Notes: a model not told the origin generated them from the letters alone. Shown: positions 1 to 8,859, counted from the first letter of the stretch. The stretch is 64,000 nt of DNA from Raineyella sp. W15-4 (GCF_033170155.1 NZ_CP137079.1:1-64000), one strand, 5' to 3'. Translations and numbers: made by a program.

Positions 1-1
1 C

Positions 2-280
2 TCCTCCAAGGCCGGCGTCATGCACCTGACGAAGTCGCTTGCCGTGGAGTGGGCCCCGCTCGGCATCCGCGTCAACTCGATCAGCCCCGGCTACATCAAC
101 ACCGAGATGACCGGCAACGTCCGCCAGGACTGGCGCGAACTGTGGACCGAGATGATCCCGTTCAAGCGGATGGGCAACCCGGCGGAGCTCGCCGGTGCCG
201 TGATCTACCTGCTGTCGGACGCCTCGACCTACACCTCTGGCGCCGATCTGATCATCGACGGCTGCTTCGTCACCGTCTGA
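2..280 (+). CDS. short-chain dehydrogenase/reductase, C-terminal fragment (5' end outside window)
   Basis: The last 92 residues of a classical SDR oxidoreductase. The fragment opens SSKAGV, so the catalytic Tyr of YxxxK lies just outside the window and the Lys is residue 3. The following helix (HLTKSLAVEWAPLGIRVN) and the SPGYINTEM loop after it are standard Rossmann SDR C-terminal features, and it ends in the usual SGADLIIDGCFVTV strand. SDRs of this type oxidise or reduce sugars, polyols or keto acids with NAD(P). It lies 133 bp upstream of a sugar-type ABC importer on the same strand, so a role in catabolism of the imported polyol or sugar is an inference. The substrate cannot be read from this part. 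Confidence 0.9.
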   Translation, partial: SSKAGVMHLTKSLAVEWAPLGIRVNSISPGYINTEMTGNVRQDWRELWTEMIPFKRMGNPAELAGAVIYLLSDASTYTSGADLIIDGCFVTV

Positions 281-322
281 GCGCTCCGTCCGAGTCGCTT
301 CGTCCTCCACCACGCACGGGTC

Positions 323-353
323 GGCCGACCACCCCGGATCACCGGGTGGGGCC
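323..353 (+). terminator. GC-rich hairpin between the SDR gene and the ABC importer
   Basis: CCACCC (329-334) pairs with GGGTGG (344-349), with GG/CC inside, one bulged C, and GGCC flanks that can extend the stem. There is no U-tract. It may be a terminator or processing stem separating the dehydrogenase from the importer genes. Confidence 0.4.
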
Positions 354-413
354 GGACCCCTCTGCCGGCACGTCCTTTTCACGCTTTTCACGCTTCGAAG
401 AGAGAGCACATCC

Positions 414-1508
414 ATGAAGAAGATCGGCGTCGCCGCGGCCCTCGTCGCCGTGGCACTGTCCCTCACGGCATGTTCCACCGGCGCCACCAGCGCCAACCCG
501 TCCACCGCCGGCTCGGCCGGCCAGTCCCAGGGTGAGATCTGGTACTCCACGAAGAACTCCACCGAGCAGGTGCACGTCGCGATGGCGCAGGGCGTCACCG
601 ATGCCGCCAAGCTGCTCGGCTACACCGGCAAGGTCGTCGTCGCCGAGGCCGATGCGGCCAAGCAGAACGACCAGCTCAACAACCTCGTCCAGAACATCAA
701 GCCCGCCGCCATCGTCGTCAACCCGTACGACAGCGACTCCGTCACCGACGTGCTGGCCCGCGCCAAGGACGCCAAGATCCCGGTCGCTGTGGTCGACAAC
801 AAGGCGAACAACTCCCAGGTGGACGTCTCGGTCCTCTTCGACTCCAAGAAATCCGGCCAGCTGGCCGGCGAGCAGGCCGTCGAGATGCTGACCAAGAAGT
901 ACGGCTCGCCCAAGGGCGTCGTCGTCGACCTCTACGGCGAGGTCGTCTCCCAGGTGTTCAAGGACCGGGCCGAGGGCTTCGAGACCGTGATCAAGAAGTA
1001 CCCCGACATCAAGCTGGTCTCGGTGCTCGGCGCCCCACAGGCCGACAAGGCCACCAGCGCGCTGAACAACGTCATCGCCGACCAGAAGGCCGCCGGGACA
1101 ACGATCGACCTGGTCAACACGCCGACCGACACCGCCACCCTCGGGGTCATCGAGTCGCTCAAGACGAACAACCTGTGGCAGAAGGCGGGCGCCGACGGCC
1201 ACGTGATGATCATCTCCCACGACGGCCTCGGCGACATCCTCAAGCTGGTCAAGGACGGCTACGTCGACCGGGAGGTCGCCATCGACGTCTTCGGTGTCGG
1301 TGGCATCGCCGCCGAGATCCTGCACGCCTACCCGATGCAGGGACAGCCGGTGCCGACCTCGGGCACCTTCACCCCCAAGGGGCAGTACCTCAACAAGGAG
1401 GTCACCTTCACCCAGGGTGAGTCCGGCCCGACCGTCATGCTCGATCCGGTGGTCGTCGACGCCTCCACCGCGGACAACCCGCTGATCTGGGGCAACGCGA
1501 GCAAGTGA
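414..1508 (+). CDS. sugar ABC transporter substrate-binding lipoprotein (ribose/LacI-type fold)
   Basis: 364 residues. The N-terminus is a lipoprotein signal with lipobox LTAC and lipidated Cys20, followed by a Ser/Thr/Gly-rich linker. The mature part has the two-lobed periplasmic-binding fold of the RbsB class (IWYSTKNSTEQVHVAMAQGV, later IKPAAIVVNPYDSDSV and VPVAVVDNK-like strands). It should capture a monosaccharide or polyol outside the membrane and deliver it to the permease encoded two genes downstream. GAAGAGAGAG lies about 8 nt before the ATG. A repeated TTTTCACGC lies just upstream (about 372-389). It is the first gene of a binding protein-ATPase-permease set with 57 bp to the next start. 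The ligand is not identifiable by eye. Confidence 0.92.
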   Translation: MKKIGVAAALVAVALSLTACSTGATSANPSTAGSAGQSQGEIWYSTKNSTEQVHVAMAQGVTDAAKLLGYTGKVVVAEADAAKQNDQLNNLVQNIKPAAIVVNPYDSDSVTDVLARAKDAKIPVAVVDNKANNSQVDVSVLFDSKKSGQLAGEQAVEMLTKKYGSPKGVVVDLYGEVVSQVFKDRAEGFETVIKKYPDIKLVSVLGAPQADKATSALNNVIADQKAAGTTIDLVNTPTDTATLGVIESLKTNNLWQKAGADGHVMIISHDGLGDILKLVKDGYVDREVAIDVFGVGGIAAEILHAYPMQGQPVPTSGTFTPKGQYLNKEVTFTQGESGPTVMLDPVVVDASTADNPLIWGNASK

Positions 1509-1565
1509 CCCGGTGGGGTGCCGGCCGCCGTCGCGGCGGCCGGCACCCCGCGGAAGGAACAACCC

Positions 1566-3071
1566 ATGACTGACGCATTACTGCAGGTCCGCGGCGTGTC
1601 GAAGGTGTTCGGGGCCACCCGGGCACTGTCCGACGCGAACCTCACCATCCACCCCGGCGAGATCCACTCGCTGCTCGGCCGCAACGGCGCGGGCAAGTCG
1701 ACCCTGGTGAACATCATCGCGGGCATCTACCCGCCCACCACCGGTGACGTCCTCTTCGAGGGCCAGGACCTCCGCCCACTCAACATCTTCGCCCGCCAGG
1801 AGCTCGGCATCCGGCTCGTCCCCCAGCACGAGAACTCCTTCCCCGACCTGACGGTGGCCGAGAACATCTTCTCCGGCGTGCTGCCGACCCGCCGGGGCCT
1901 GGTCGACTGGAAGCGGATCAACCACGACGCGGCCGAGGAGCTCGCGGCGTACGGCCTGCACGTCGACCCGCGCACCCCGGTCCGTGAGCTCAGTTCGATC
2001 GACGCCCGCAAGCTCAACATCATCCGCGCCATGCACAGCGGCGCCAAGCTGATCATCCTCGACGAGCCGACCACCGCGCTGACCAACCGCGAGCGGGCCG
2101 AACTCTTCGAGTTCGTCCGCGACCTGAAGGCGATGGGCACCGCCTTCATCTTCATCTCCCACTACCTGGGGGAGGTGCTCGAGCTGTCCGACGCGATCTC
2201 GGTGCTCCGCGACGGCCGGATGTACCCGGTGGACGACCTCGAGAACGTCTCCGAGGCACACCTCGCCAGCCTGGTCGCCGGCGAGGAGGTCGAGCTGTCG
2301 CGCCGGCAGCCAGACGAGGCCCCGCCGGAGGGAGCCGACTTCCTGCGGGCGGTGGACCTGCACAGCAAGGACCTGCAGGGCGTCTCGCTGTCCGTACGCC
2401 GCGGCGAGATCCTCGGTGTGATCGGGTTCCCCGGCTCGGGGGCGCGCGAGTTCTGCCGGACCCTGTTCGGGATCGAGCGGCTCACCTCGGGGACGATCCT
2501 CGCCGACGGGCAGGAACTCCGCCTGGCCAGTCCGGCCGAGGCGATCCGCCACGGCATCGCCTACATCTCGTACGACCGGCACCGCGAGGGGATCATGCCG
2601 ACCTTCGACGTCAACGAGAACATCGGCATCAGCAGCTATGCCGGCAAGCTGCGCCGGGCCGGCGGCTTCATCGACCTCGCGCTGCGCAGGTCGCTCGCCG
2701 ACAGCTACCGCGACGCCCTGAAGATCCGCTGCAACTCCGTTGACGACGACATCACCAGCCTGTCCGGCGGCAACCAGCAGAAGGTCATCGTCAGCCGACT
2801 GCTGAACACCGACCCCCGGCTGCTGATCCTCGACGAGCCGACCGTCGGCATCGACATCAAGAGCCGCGAGGAGATCATCTCCACCGTGCTCGAGCTCACC
2901 CGCACCGGGATGAGCACCATCTACCTCACCAACGACTACGAGGAGCTCCTCCGGGTCGCCGACCGCCTGGTCTTCTTCGACGACGGCCGGGTCGTGTCGG
3001 TGCTGGAGAACCAGGGCATCACCATCGACCAACTGACGGCGATCCGCGATCGCGCGAAGGAGGCGGCATAA
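1566..3071 (+). CDS. sugar ABC transporter ATP-binding protein, two fused nucleotide-binding domains (RbsA type)
   Basis: 501 residues, the usual length for RbsA/MglA-type duplicated ATPases. Domain 1 has Walker A GRNGAGKST (38-46) and Walker B LIILDEPTTAL (about 162), but its signature is degenerate (ELSSIDARK). Domain 2 has a broken P-loop (GFPGSGAREF, about 287) with an intact signature LSGGNQQKV (about 399) and Walker B LLILDEP (about 419). This pairing of one defective half with one intact half is normal for the family. The ATG at 1566 follows GGAAGGA; an upstream in-frame start would add 16 residues and has no ribosome site. It powers uptake together with the lipoprotein before it and the permease after it (3 bp gap). 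Confidence 0.95.
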   Translation: MTDALLQVRGVSKVFGATRALSDANLTIHPGEIHSLLGRNGAGKSTLVNIIAGIYPPTTGDVLFEGQDLRPLNIFARQELGIRLVPQHENSFPDLTVAENIFSGVLPTRRGLVDWKRINHDAAEELAAYGLHVDPRTPVRELSSIDARKLNIIRAMHSGAKLIILDEPTTALTNRERAELFEFVRDLKAMGTAFIFISHYLGEVLELSDAISVLRDGRMYPVDDLENVSEAHLASLVAGEEVELSRRQPDEAPPEGADFLRAVDLHSKDLQGVSLSVRRGEILGVIGFPGSGAREFCRTLFGIERLTSGTILADGQELRLASPAEAIRHGIAYISYDRHREGIMPTFDVNENIGISSYAGKLRRAGGFIDLALRRSLADSYRDALKIRCNSVDDDITSLSGGNQQKVIVSRLLNTDPRLLILDEPTVGIDIKSREEIISTVLELTRTGMSTIYLTNDYEELLRVADRLVFFDDGRVVSVLENQGITIDQLTAIRDRAKEAA

Positions 3072-3074
3072 GAC

Positions 3075-4097
3075 ATGTCGACGACATCCACCAGCAGGCC
3101 CGGCGACGTGGCCGCACCGGCTGCGGCCGGGGGGCGTACGGCCCCCTCGATCGCCCGCCGGGCACTCGACTTCTCGATGGACCAGGCGGTGTGGATCCTG
3201 CTGGTCCTCGCCATCGTGATCATGGGGATCTTCAAGCCGTCCTTCTACTCGTTCGGCATCCTGTCCAACATCCTGGTCCAGGCGACCGTGCTCGGCATCC
3301 TCGCCATCGCCATCTCGATGGTGATCCTGCTCGGCGACATCAACCTCGCCACCGTCGGCACGGCGGGTTTCTCGGCCCTGCTCGGGGTGATGGCGATGAA
3401 GGCCGGCCTGCCGGTGCCACTGGCGATCGGGCTGATCCTCGTCGTCGGCTCGCTGATCGGCCTGCTGAACGGCCTGATCGTGACGAAACTGCGGGCCAAC
3501 GCGCTGATCGCCACTCTGGCGATGAACATGGTGCTGCAGGGTGCCCTGCTGGCGATCACCGGCGGCAAGAGCATCACCTCGCTGCCGGCCACGTACAAGT
3601 TCGTCAGCCAGGGCAAGATCGGCGGCTTCCCGGCCCTGCCGATCGTGCTGATCGTGGTGTTCGCCATCTTCTACATCATCTGGGAGCGGACTCGCTTCGG
3701 CCGCGGCCTGTTCGCGGTCGGCGGCAACCAGCGCGGCGCCTACATCGCCGGGATCGACGTGGACCGGGTCAAGATCGGGGCGTACGTGGTCTCCGGGCTG
3801 CTGTCCGGCCTGGCCGGCTGGCTGCTGTCGGGCTACATGGGGGCGGTGACGTCCTCGTTCGGGACGACGTACGAGATGCAGGTGATCGCCGCCGCGGTGA
3901 TCGGCGGCGTCAGCCTCACCGGTGGCCGGGGCAACATGATCGGCGTCCTCGCCGGCACGCTGCTGCTCACCGTGATCCAGGTGGGCCTGGCGGTACTCGG
4001 CATCCAGTCGACGCTGATCACCCTGGCGGGTGGCCTGATGATCTTCGTCGCCGTGCTGATCGACGCGTCGCGGAATCTCTACAACTCCCGCACCTGA
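3075..4097 (+). CDS. sugar ABC transporter permease (RbsC type)
   Basis: 340 residues with about nine or ten hydrophobic segments and a Ser/Thr/Ala-rich N-terminal tail, typical of BPD_transp_2 ribose/xylose permeases. Characteristic stretches are LRANALIATLAMNMVLQG, the cytoplasmic loop RTRFGRGLFAVGGNQRGA that contacts the ATPase, and AAAVIGGVSLTGGRGN. One homodimeric permease with one double ATPase and one binding protein makes a complete importer, so this three-gene set is self-sufficient. The start is 3 bp after the ATPase stop, which suggests translational coupling. Confidence 0.95.
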   Translation: MSTTSTSRPGDVAAPAAAGGRTAPSIARRALDFSMDQAVWILLVLAIVIMGIFKPSFYSFGILSNILVQATVLGILAIAISMVILLGDINLATVGTAGFSALLGVMAMKAGLPVPLAIGLILVVGSLIGLLNGLIVTKLRANALIATLAMNMVLQGALLAITGGKSITSLPATYKFVSQGKIGGFPALPIVLIVVFAIFYIIWERTRFGRGLFAVGGNQRGAYIAGIDVDRVKIGAYVVSGLLSGLAGWLLSGYMGAVTSSFGTTYEMQVIAAAVIGGVSLTGGRGNMIGVLAGTLLLTVIQVGLAVLGIQSTLITLAGGLMIFVAVLIDASRNLYNSRT

Positions 4098-4098
4098 T

Positions 4099-4114
4099 CC
4101 CCCTACCGTGGGGG
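4099..4114 (+). terminator. short hairpin after the ABC permease
   Basis: CCCCC (4099-4103), loop TACCGT, GGGGG (4110-4114), beginning 2 nt after the permease stop. There is no U-tract. It could lower read-through into the ROK gene rather than stop transcription completely. Confidence 0.35.
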
Positions 4115-4159
4115 CAGGCGGGCAGGAAGGTCCACCGACGGAGGATGGAGGAACAGGCG

Positions 4160-5365
4160 ATGGCGGGAGCGCCCGGCAGCACCCGGAGGAGGACCCGTCA
4201 GGCGGTCTACGAGTTCGTCCGCGAGCGAGGGCTGGCGACGAAGAAGGACATCGCCGACGGCCTGGGGATCAGCCTGCCGACCGTCGGGAAGTACCTCAGC
4301 TACTTCCTCGAGGCCGGGCTCCTCGAGGAAGGCGCGAAGCTGTCGTCGGGTGACCACGGTGGGCGCAGTCCGATCGCGTACACCTGCGTCGCCGACGGCC
4401 GCTTCGCGGTCGGCGTCGATGTCAACCGGGACCGGGTCCGCTGCCTGGTGGTGAATCTCGACGGTCGGGTGCTCGGCACCCGGCGCACCCGCCGCGCGTT
4501 CGAGCGCTCCCAGGACTACTTCGCGTTCGTCGGCCGCGAGGTGGCGGCCACGATCGCGGAGACCGGGGTCGACCGCGGCCTGATCCTCGGGGTCGGGGTG
4601 GCCGTGCCCGGCCTGATCAGCGAGACGACCGGGCAGGTGACGTATGGCCGGGTGATCGACAACAAGGGGATCAGCGCCGCCGACTTCGCCGCCCACATCC
4701 CGTACGAGACGCGGCTGGTCCACGACTCGGAGGCCGCCGGATTCGCCGAGTTCTGGGACAAGACGACCGTTGACAACGCCTTCTACGTCAGCCTGTCGCA
4801 CAGCGTCGGCGGCTCGGTGTTGATCAAGAACGCGATGTACCGCGGCGACGGCGAACTGGCCGGCGAGGTCGGCCACATGCGGATCCACGACGCGGGACTC
4901 CGCTGCTACTGCGGCCGGGACGGCTGCCTGGACCCGTACTGCAACTCGACCGTGCTGTCGCGGCACACCGACGGCTCGATCGAGGACTTCTTCACCCGGC
5001 TCGCCGCGGGCGACCCGGCACTGGTGACGGTATGGGACCGCTACACCTCCGACCTGGCGATCGCCGTCAACAACATCCGGGTGATGTTCGGCTGCACGAT
5101 CATCCTCGGCGGCGACGTCGGTGCGCACAGCGGGGCGCAGCTGGACGACCTGCGCCACAAGGTCGAGCGCCTCGACTTCCTGGACACCGACTCGCGGACG
5201 TTCCTGGTCTCCGCCAGCCTCCGGGAGCACCCGATCGCGGTCGGCGCCGCCCTCTACCTGGTCGACGAGTTCCGCCAGCAGCTCGGCCGCACCCTGTCCG
5301 GCGCCCTCAGCTACAGTCAGTCGCCGCGCTGGTCCGGGTCGGTCGAACGCGTCGCGACGGTGTGA
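4160..5365 (+). CDS. ROK-family transcriptional regulator
   Basis: 401 residues. An N-terminal winged helix (residues 5-70; LATKKDIADGLGISLPTVGK is the recognition region) precedes an actin-like ROK domain. The ROK zinc-site region is present as CYCGRDGCLDPYC, after GHM. The sugar-kinase catalytic Asp position reads HDSEAAG, so it is more likely a sugar-sensing repressor than a kinase. The ATG at 4160 was chosen because GGAGG lies 8 nt upstream; an ATG at 4145 is also in frame. Its position directly behind a sugar importer suggests it controls that operon in response to the imported sugar or its phosphate (inference). Confidence 0.9.
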   Translation: MAGAPGSTRRRTRQAVYEFVRERGLATKKDIADGLGISLPTVGKYLSYFLEAGLLEEGAKLSSGDHGGRSPIAYTCVADGRFAVGVDVNRDRVRCLVVNLDGRVLGTRRTRRAFERSQDYFAFVGREVAATIAETGVDRGLILGVGVAVPGLISETTGQVTYGRVIDNKGISAADFAAHIPYETRLVHDSEAAGFAEFWDKTTVDNAFYVSLSHSVGGSVLIKNAMYRGDGELAGEVGHMRIHDAGLRCYCGRDGCLDPYCNSTVLSRHTDGSIEDFFTRLAAGDPALVTVWDRYTSDLAIAVNNIRVMFGCTIILGGDVGAHSGAQLDDLRHKVERLDFLDTDSRTFLVSASLREHPIAVGAALYLVDEFRQQLGRTLSGALSYSQSPRWSGSVERVATV

Positions 5366-5378
5366 CCGGGGCCACCGT

Positions 5379-5384
5379 TAGCAT
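5379..5384 (+). promoter_or_regulatory. -10 element, leaderless start of the APC permease
   Basis: TAGCAT, 7 nt before the ATG at 5392. It lies just past the ROK stop at 5365, so the permease can be transcribed separately. Confidence 0.55.
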
Positions 5385-5391
5385 CGGCGCC

Positions 5392-6660
5392 ATGGACGAG
5401 TCGACACCCGCCGCCGGCGGGGGAACCCTCCAGCGCAGGCTCCGTCTGCCGGACGCCATCATGATCGGCCTGGGCTCGATGATCGGGGCGGGCATCTTCG
5501 CCGCCTTCGGCCCGGCCGCCGCTGCCGCCGGTACGGGCCTGCTGATCGGCCTGGTCGTTGCCGGGGCGATCGCCTTCTGCAACGCCACCTCGTCGGCCCA
5601 GCTGGCCGCCCAGTACCCCACCTCCGGCGGCACGTACGTGTACGGCCGCGAACAGCTCGGCCCCTGGCCCGGATTCCTCGCCGGCTGGTCGTTCGTCATC
5701 GGCAAGACCGCCAGCGCGGCGGCGATGGCGATCACCGTCGCGACGTACGCCGTGCCCGCCGCCTGGGTAAAACCGGCTGCGCTGCTCGCGGTGGCCGCGC
5801 TGACGATCGTCAACACCCTGGGCATCACCCGCACCGCGGCGCTCACCCGGGCGTTGGTCGTCGTCTCGGTGATCGCCCTCGGTGTCGCCGTCGCGATCGG
5901 CGCCACTCATACCGGCCCCTCGGCCGCCCTGGCCGGTCCGGCGGTGACCGTTCACGGGGTGCTGCAGTCGGCGGGGTTCCTGTTCTTCGCCTTCGCCGGG
6001 TACGCCCGGGTGGCGACCCTCGGGGAGGAGGTGATCGATCCGGCCCGGACCATCCCGCGGGCGATCACCTCGTCGCTGGCCATCACCCTGGTGCTCTACC
6101 TGCTGGTCGGCTCGTCCGCCCTGCACGCCCTCGGCGCGGCCGGGCTCGCGTCGTCGCCGGCGCCGTTGAGCGCGGTGGCCGAGATCGCCGGGGCGGTCTG
6201 GCCGACGGTGGTGATCCGGGTCGGGGCGGCCGCGGCGGCGTTGGGGGCGCTGCTGGCGATGGTCGCCGGGATCGGCCGGACGAGCCTGGCGATGGCCCGC
6301 CAGCGCGACCTGCCGGGCTGGTTCGCGGCGGTGCACCCCCGATTCGGGGTGCCGTACCGGGCGGAGCTGACGCTGGGGCTGATCGTCTGTGTGCTGGTGG
6401 TGCTGACCGACCTGCGCAACGCGATCGGCTTCTCCTCGTTCGGCGTGCTGGTCTACTACTTCATCGCGAACGTCTCGGCGTGGACCCAGGACGCCGCGCA
6501 CCGCCGGTATCCGCGGTTCCTGACCGTCGTCGGGGCGGTCGGCTGCCTGACCTTGGTGGCGACGCTGCCACCTGCCTCGATCATTGCCGGGGTGATCGTG
6601 CTGGCGATCGGGGTCGGGTACCGGCTCGTCCGGGTGCGGCGGCGGCCAATCTCCAAGTGA
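5392..6660 (+). CDS. APC-superfamily amino acid permease
   Basis: 422 residues with about 12 membrane segments. The first helix carries the APC substrate-binding glycine motif GLGSMIGAGIFAAFGPAAAA, followed by ATSSAQLAAQYPTSGGTYVYG. Later motifs are FLFFAFAGYARVATLGEEVIDPARTIPRAI and a loop MARQRDLPGWFAAVHPRFGVPYRAE, all typical of cationic or small amino acid permeases. The C-terminal half is somewhat short. The ATG at 5392 is preceded by a -10 hexamer and no ribosome site. A GTG at 5362 that overlaps the ROK stop (GTGA) is an alternative start that would couple the two genes. The substrate is not predicted. Confidence 0.88.
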   Translation: MDESTPAAGGGTLQRRLRLPDAIMIGLGSMIGAGIFAAFGPAAAAAGTGLLIGLVVAGAIAFCNATSSAQLAAQYPTSGGTYVYGREQLGPWPGFLAGWSFVIGKTASAAAMAITVATYAVPAAWVKPAALLAVAALTIVNTLGITRTAALTRALVVVSVIALGVAVAIGATHTGPSAALAGPAVTVHGVLQSAGFLFFAFAGYARVATLGEEVIDPARTIPRAITSSLAITLVLYLLVGSSALHALGAAGLASSPAPLSAVAEIAGAVWPTVVIRVGAAAAALGALLAMVAGIGRTSLAMARQRDLPGWFAAVHPRFGVPYRAELTLGLIVCVLVVLTDLRNAIGFSSFGVLVYYFIANVSAWTQDAAHRRYPRFLTVVGAVGCLTLVATLPPASIIAGVIVLAIGVGYRLVRVRRRPISK

Positions 6661-6675
6661 TCGCCTCTTCAGCGG

Positions 6676-6712
6676 TTCACTTTCTGATTAGCGGGTGGCT
6701 AATCTAAAAGTG
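6676..6712 (+). promoter_or_regulatory. promoter with a MarR/SlyA-like palindrome in its spacer
   Basis: A 15-nt arm (6678-6692) is repeated inverted at 6698-6712 around a 5-nt centre, with two mismatched positions. The core GATTAGC/GCTAATC resembles the MarR/SlyA operator TTAGCAAGCTAA. It lies between TTCACT (6676-6681) and TAATCT (6700-6705) with an 18-nt spacer, so a bound repressor would block polymerase. The AT-rich block stands out from its GC-rich surroundings. No MarR gene lies nearby. Confidence 0.5.
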
Positions 6713-6929
6713 TTGGGCCAACCGGCGGGATGTGTTGGCGATTGCGGACCTGCGGAAGCGCGACCGGCGGGTGGTCATCCTCCTGGACGCTTTCTTCCGT
6801 CGTCCTGCCGCGCTGTTCTGGTGGCCACAGTGGCTCTCCGGACCGATGGCTGGTCGGCCCAGGTCGCGCTGGCGTCTTCACGGCGTGCGTCGTTCGCGCA
6901 GGGAGGCGGCTTGTCGTGAGCCGCGAACG
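6713..6929. other. gene-free stretch, possible decayed ORF
   Basis: From a GTG at 6732 a short plausible peptide can be read (LAIADLRKRDRRVVILLDAFF), after which the composition stops looking like protein and the frame runs antisense into the toxin gene. The first 20-30 codons may remain from the gene once driven by the promoter at 6676-6705. I cannot name it. Confidence 0.3.
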
Positions 6930-7313
6930 TCAGCGCCGAACGTCGAGAGTCCTGTACTGCGATGCGAGAAGGCGCCTGTCGGCGGTGATCAGCGCCAGAT
7001 CGTCGGTCTGCGCCTGCGCGACCAGCATGGCGTCGAACGGATCCCCGTGCGGCAGATCGATCCTCGGCAACGCCACCAGGTGTCGATGCTCGATCGGCAG
7101 TTCCTCGACCCCCAGTGCACCGACACCGGCGACGAACTCGGTGGCATCGTGGGGCAGCTTTCCCTTCGCGGCTTTCAGGGTCAGTTCCCACAGGCTGACG
7201 GTCGACAGAAAGACCTCTTCGGAGGTCTCGATCACGTCGAGTGCCGTCTGCCCGATCGCTTGTGGTTCGAACAGCAGCCAGAGGAAGACGTGGGAGTCGA
7301 TCAGCGCCTTCAC
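6930..7313 (-). CDS. PIN-domain toxin (VapC family)
   Basis: 127 residues. The PIN ribonuclease acidic residues are visible: D5 in MKALIDSH, Glu in LWELTLK, Asp in HGDPFDAMLVAQAQ, and Asp in LITADRRL. It probably cleaves tRNA or rRNA when free of antitoxin. The start is GTG and overlaps the antitoxin stop (GTGA), so the pair is translationally coupled. The DPFDAMLVAQA form is characteristic of the PIN subgroup paired with Phd/YefM-like antitoxins. Confidence 0.9.
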   Translation of the reverse strand: MKALIDSHVFLWLLFEPQAIGQTALDVIETSEEVFLSTVSLWELTLKAAKGKLPHDATEFVAGVGALGVEELPIEHRHLVALPRIDLPHGDPFDAMLVAQAQTDDLALITADRRLLASQYRTLDVRR

Positions 7314-7579
7314 TGCGGGGGAGCCTCATCGAGGGACGCCGCCACAGCGTCGGCCAGGTCGGAGTCCGGGCCGATGATCTCCTCGCTGTCGTAAGCGAAG
7401 TCGGGATGCCGCCGGTCCCGCCAGACGCCGACCGCGATCCGGCGGCGAGACGGTACGGGGGCGAGGATCGCCTCGGCGTGACCGTACGCCCCCACGTAGA
7501 TGATCTCGCCAGCGTGTGCACGCTTGACCAGCTTGCTGAGGTTCGCTTTCGCCTCAGAGATCGACACGACATCGCCCAT
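7310..7579 (-). CDS. antitoxin of the Phd/YefM type
   Basis: 89 residues, upstream of and overlapping the PIN toxin. The N-terminus GDVVSISEAKANLSKLVKRAHAG has the Phd/YefM fold signature (beta strand, then the helix ISEAKANLSKL), which normally binds DNA as a dimer. The acidic C-terminal part (DSEEIIGPDSDLADAVAASL) would wrap around the toxin. The ATG is preceded by a -10 hexamer with 6 nt between them and no Shine-Dalgarno sequence. Self-repression by the toxin-antitoxin complex is the usual mode in the family. Confidence 0.88.
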   Translation of the reverse strand: MGDVVSISEAKANLSKLVKRAHAGEIIYVGAYGHAEAILAPVPSRRRIAVGVWRDRRHPDFAYDSEEIIGPDSDLADAVAASLDEAPPQ

Positions 7580-7585
7580 GCGTCC

Positions 7586-7591
7586 ACGATA
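7586..7591 (-). promoter_or_regulatory. -10 element, leaderless start of the antitoxin
   Basis: TATCGT on the minus strand, 6 nt (GGACGC) before the ATG at 7579. Confidence 0.55.
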
Positions 7592-7641
7592 CCGGTCTGG
7601 CCAGGGTCGGACCAGCTTGCGGTATAACTCGTAGGTGCGTT

Positions 7642-7687
7642 TCGCCCGTGCACTTGTGTTCGACTACCGACACAAGTGCACGGGCGA
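7642..7687. repeat. perfect 18-bp inverted repeat, hairpin family copy 1
   Basis: TCGCCCGTGCACTTGTGT (7642-7659) faces its exact complement (7670-7687) across a 10-nt loop TCGACTACCG. A second element at 10400-10447 shares the stem base and the loop core GACTACC but has different, compensated stem pairs. It lies between the antitoxin promoter and the 3' end of cysK. I see no gene or other structure in 7688-7926. Confidence 0.8.
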
Positions 7688-7926
7688 GACCCACAGGTGA
7701 CGAGGGCCGTTGGTGCTGGGCATACGCGTACGCGCGGCTCCACACGCCCGAGGCCGCCCCACCTGCCACTGACGAACAGGGGGGCAGGACAGGACGGCCG
7801 CGGCGCGTAGCGAGAGTCGGACTCAGGTGACCGTCGAATGATCGCCGAAGTCGGTGGAGCGGTGTTGGAGGAGCGAATCGCCCGGGGTCGGTGGATCGAG
7901 GTCGGTGTGACCAGGACTCCGAAAGC

Positions 7927-8859
7927 TCAGTCGAGCAGGTCGGAGTACAGCGGGGTGGACAGGTAGCGCTCGCCCCAGTCGGGGATGATCGCGACGATCG
8001 TCTTGCCGGCGTTCGCCGGATCGGCGGCCAGGTCGGCGGCGGCGCGCAGCGCGGCACCCGACGAGATGCCCACCAGCAGGCCCTCTTCCTTGGCGGAACG
8101 GCGCGCCCACTCGATCGCGTCGTCACCCTTCACCTGGATGATGCCGTCGACGACGTCCTTGTTGTAGATCGCCGGGACGAAGCCCGGGCTGATGCCCTGG
8201 ATCTTGTGCGGGCCCTTCGGGCCACCGGACAGCACCGGCGACTCCGCGGCCTCCACGGCGTAGATCTTCACCTCGGGCTTGCGGCTCTTGAGCACCTCGC
8301 CGACACCGGTCACGGTGCCGCCGGTGCCCACACCGGACACAACGATGTCGACCTTGCCGTCGGTGTCGGCCCAGATCTCCTCGGCGGTCGTCTTGCGGTG
8401 GATCTCGACGTTGGCCGGGTTCTCGAACTGCCGGGCCAGGATGGCGCCGGGGGTGTTGGCGACGATCTCCTCGGCGCGCTTGTTGGCGCCGGGCACGCCG
8501 TCGGCCGCCGGGGTCAGCACCAGCTCGGCCCCGAAGGCACGCAGCACGGCGCGACGCTCCTTGGAGAAGGTCTCCGGCAGGGTGATGATCACTCGGTAGC
8601 CACGAGCGGCGCCGACCCACGCCAGGGCGATGCCGGTGTTACCCGAGGTGCCCTCGACGATGGTGCCGCCGGGCTTCAGGGAACCGTCGGCCTCGGCGGC
8701 GTCGACGATGGACACGCCGATGCGGTCCTTCACCGAGTTTGCCGGGTTGTAGAACTCGAGCTTCCCCAGGACGGTCGCCTGAGAATCACCGTAGAGCCGA
8801 TTGATCTTCACCAAGGGGGTGCGACCGATGAGTTTGGTCGCGTCTTCGAAATAGGCCAT
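7927..8859 (-). CDS. cysK: cysteine synthase A (O-acetylserine sulfhydrylase)
   Basis: 310 residues, full family length. It makes cysteine from O-acetylserine and sulfide using PLP. Lys44 in NSVKDR is the Schiff-base lysine; the phosphate and substrate loops are EGTSGNTG (about residue 69) and [10 protein letters not shown], and GISSGAA lies near the C-terminus. The ATG follows GAAGGAAG. No cysE lies beside it. It is transcribed from a promoter more than 240 bp upstream, and the leader encodes a 21-residue peptide with two adjacent Cys codons, which points to attenuation by cysteine supply. Confidence 0.97.
   Translation of the reverse strand: MAYFEDATKLIGRTPLVKINRLYGDSQATVLGKLEFYNPANSVKDRIGVSIVDAAEADGSLKPGGTIVEGTSGNTGIALAWVGAARGYRVIITLPETFSKERRAVLRAFGAELVLTPAADGVPGANKRAEEIVANTPGAILARQFENPANVEIHRKTTAEEIWADTDGKVDIVVSGVGTGGTVTGVGEVLKSRKPEVKIYAVEAAESPVLSGGPKGPHKIQGISPGFVPAIYNKDVVDGIIQVKGDDAIEWARRSAKEEGLLVGISSGAALRAAADLAADPANAGKTIVAIIPDWGERYLSTPLYSDLLD

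Noticed and set aside
6732-7394. 220-codon plus-strand frame across the toxin-antitoxin genes
   Set aside because: After about residue 25 it only mirrors the PIN toxin gene in antisense; at most the first codons are a relic.
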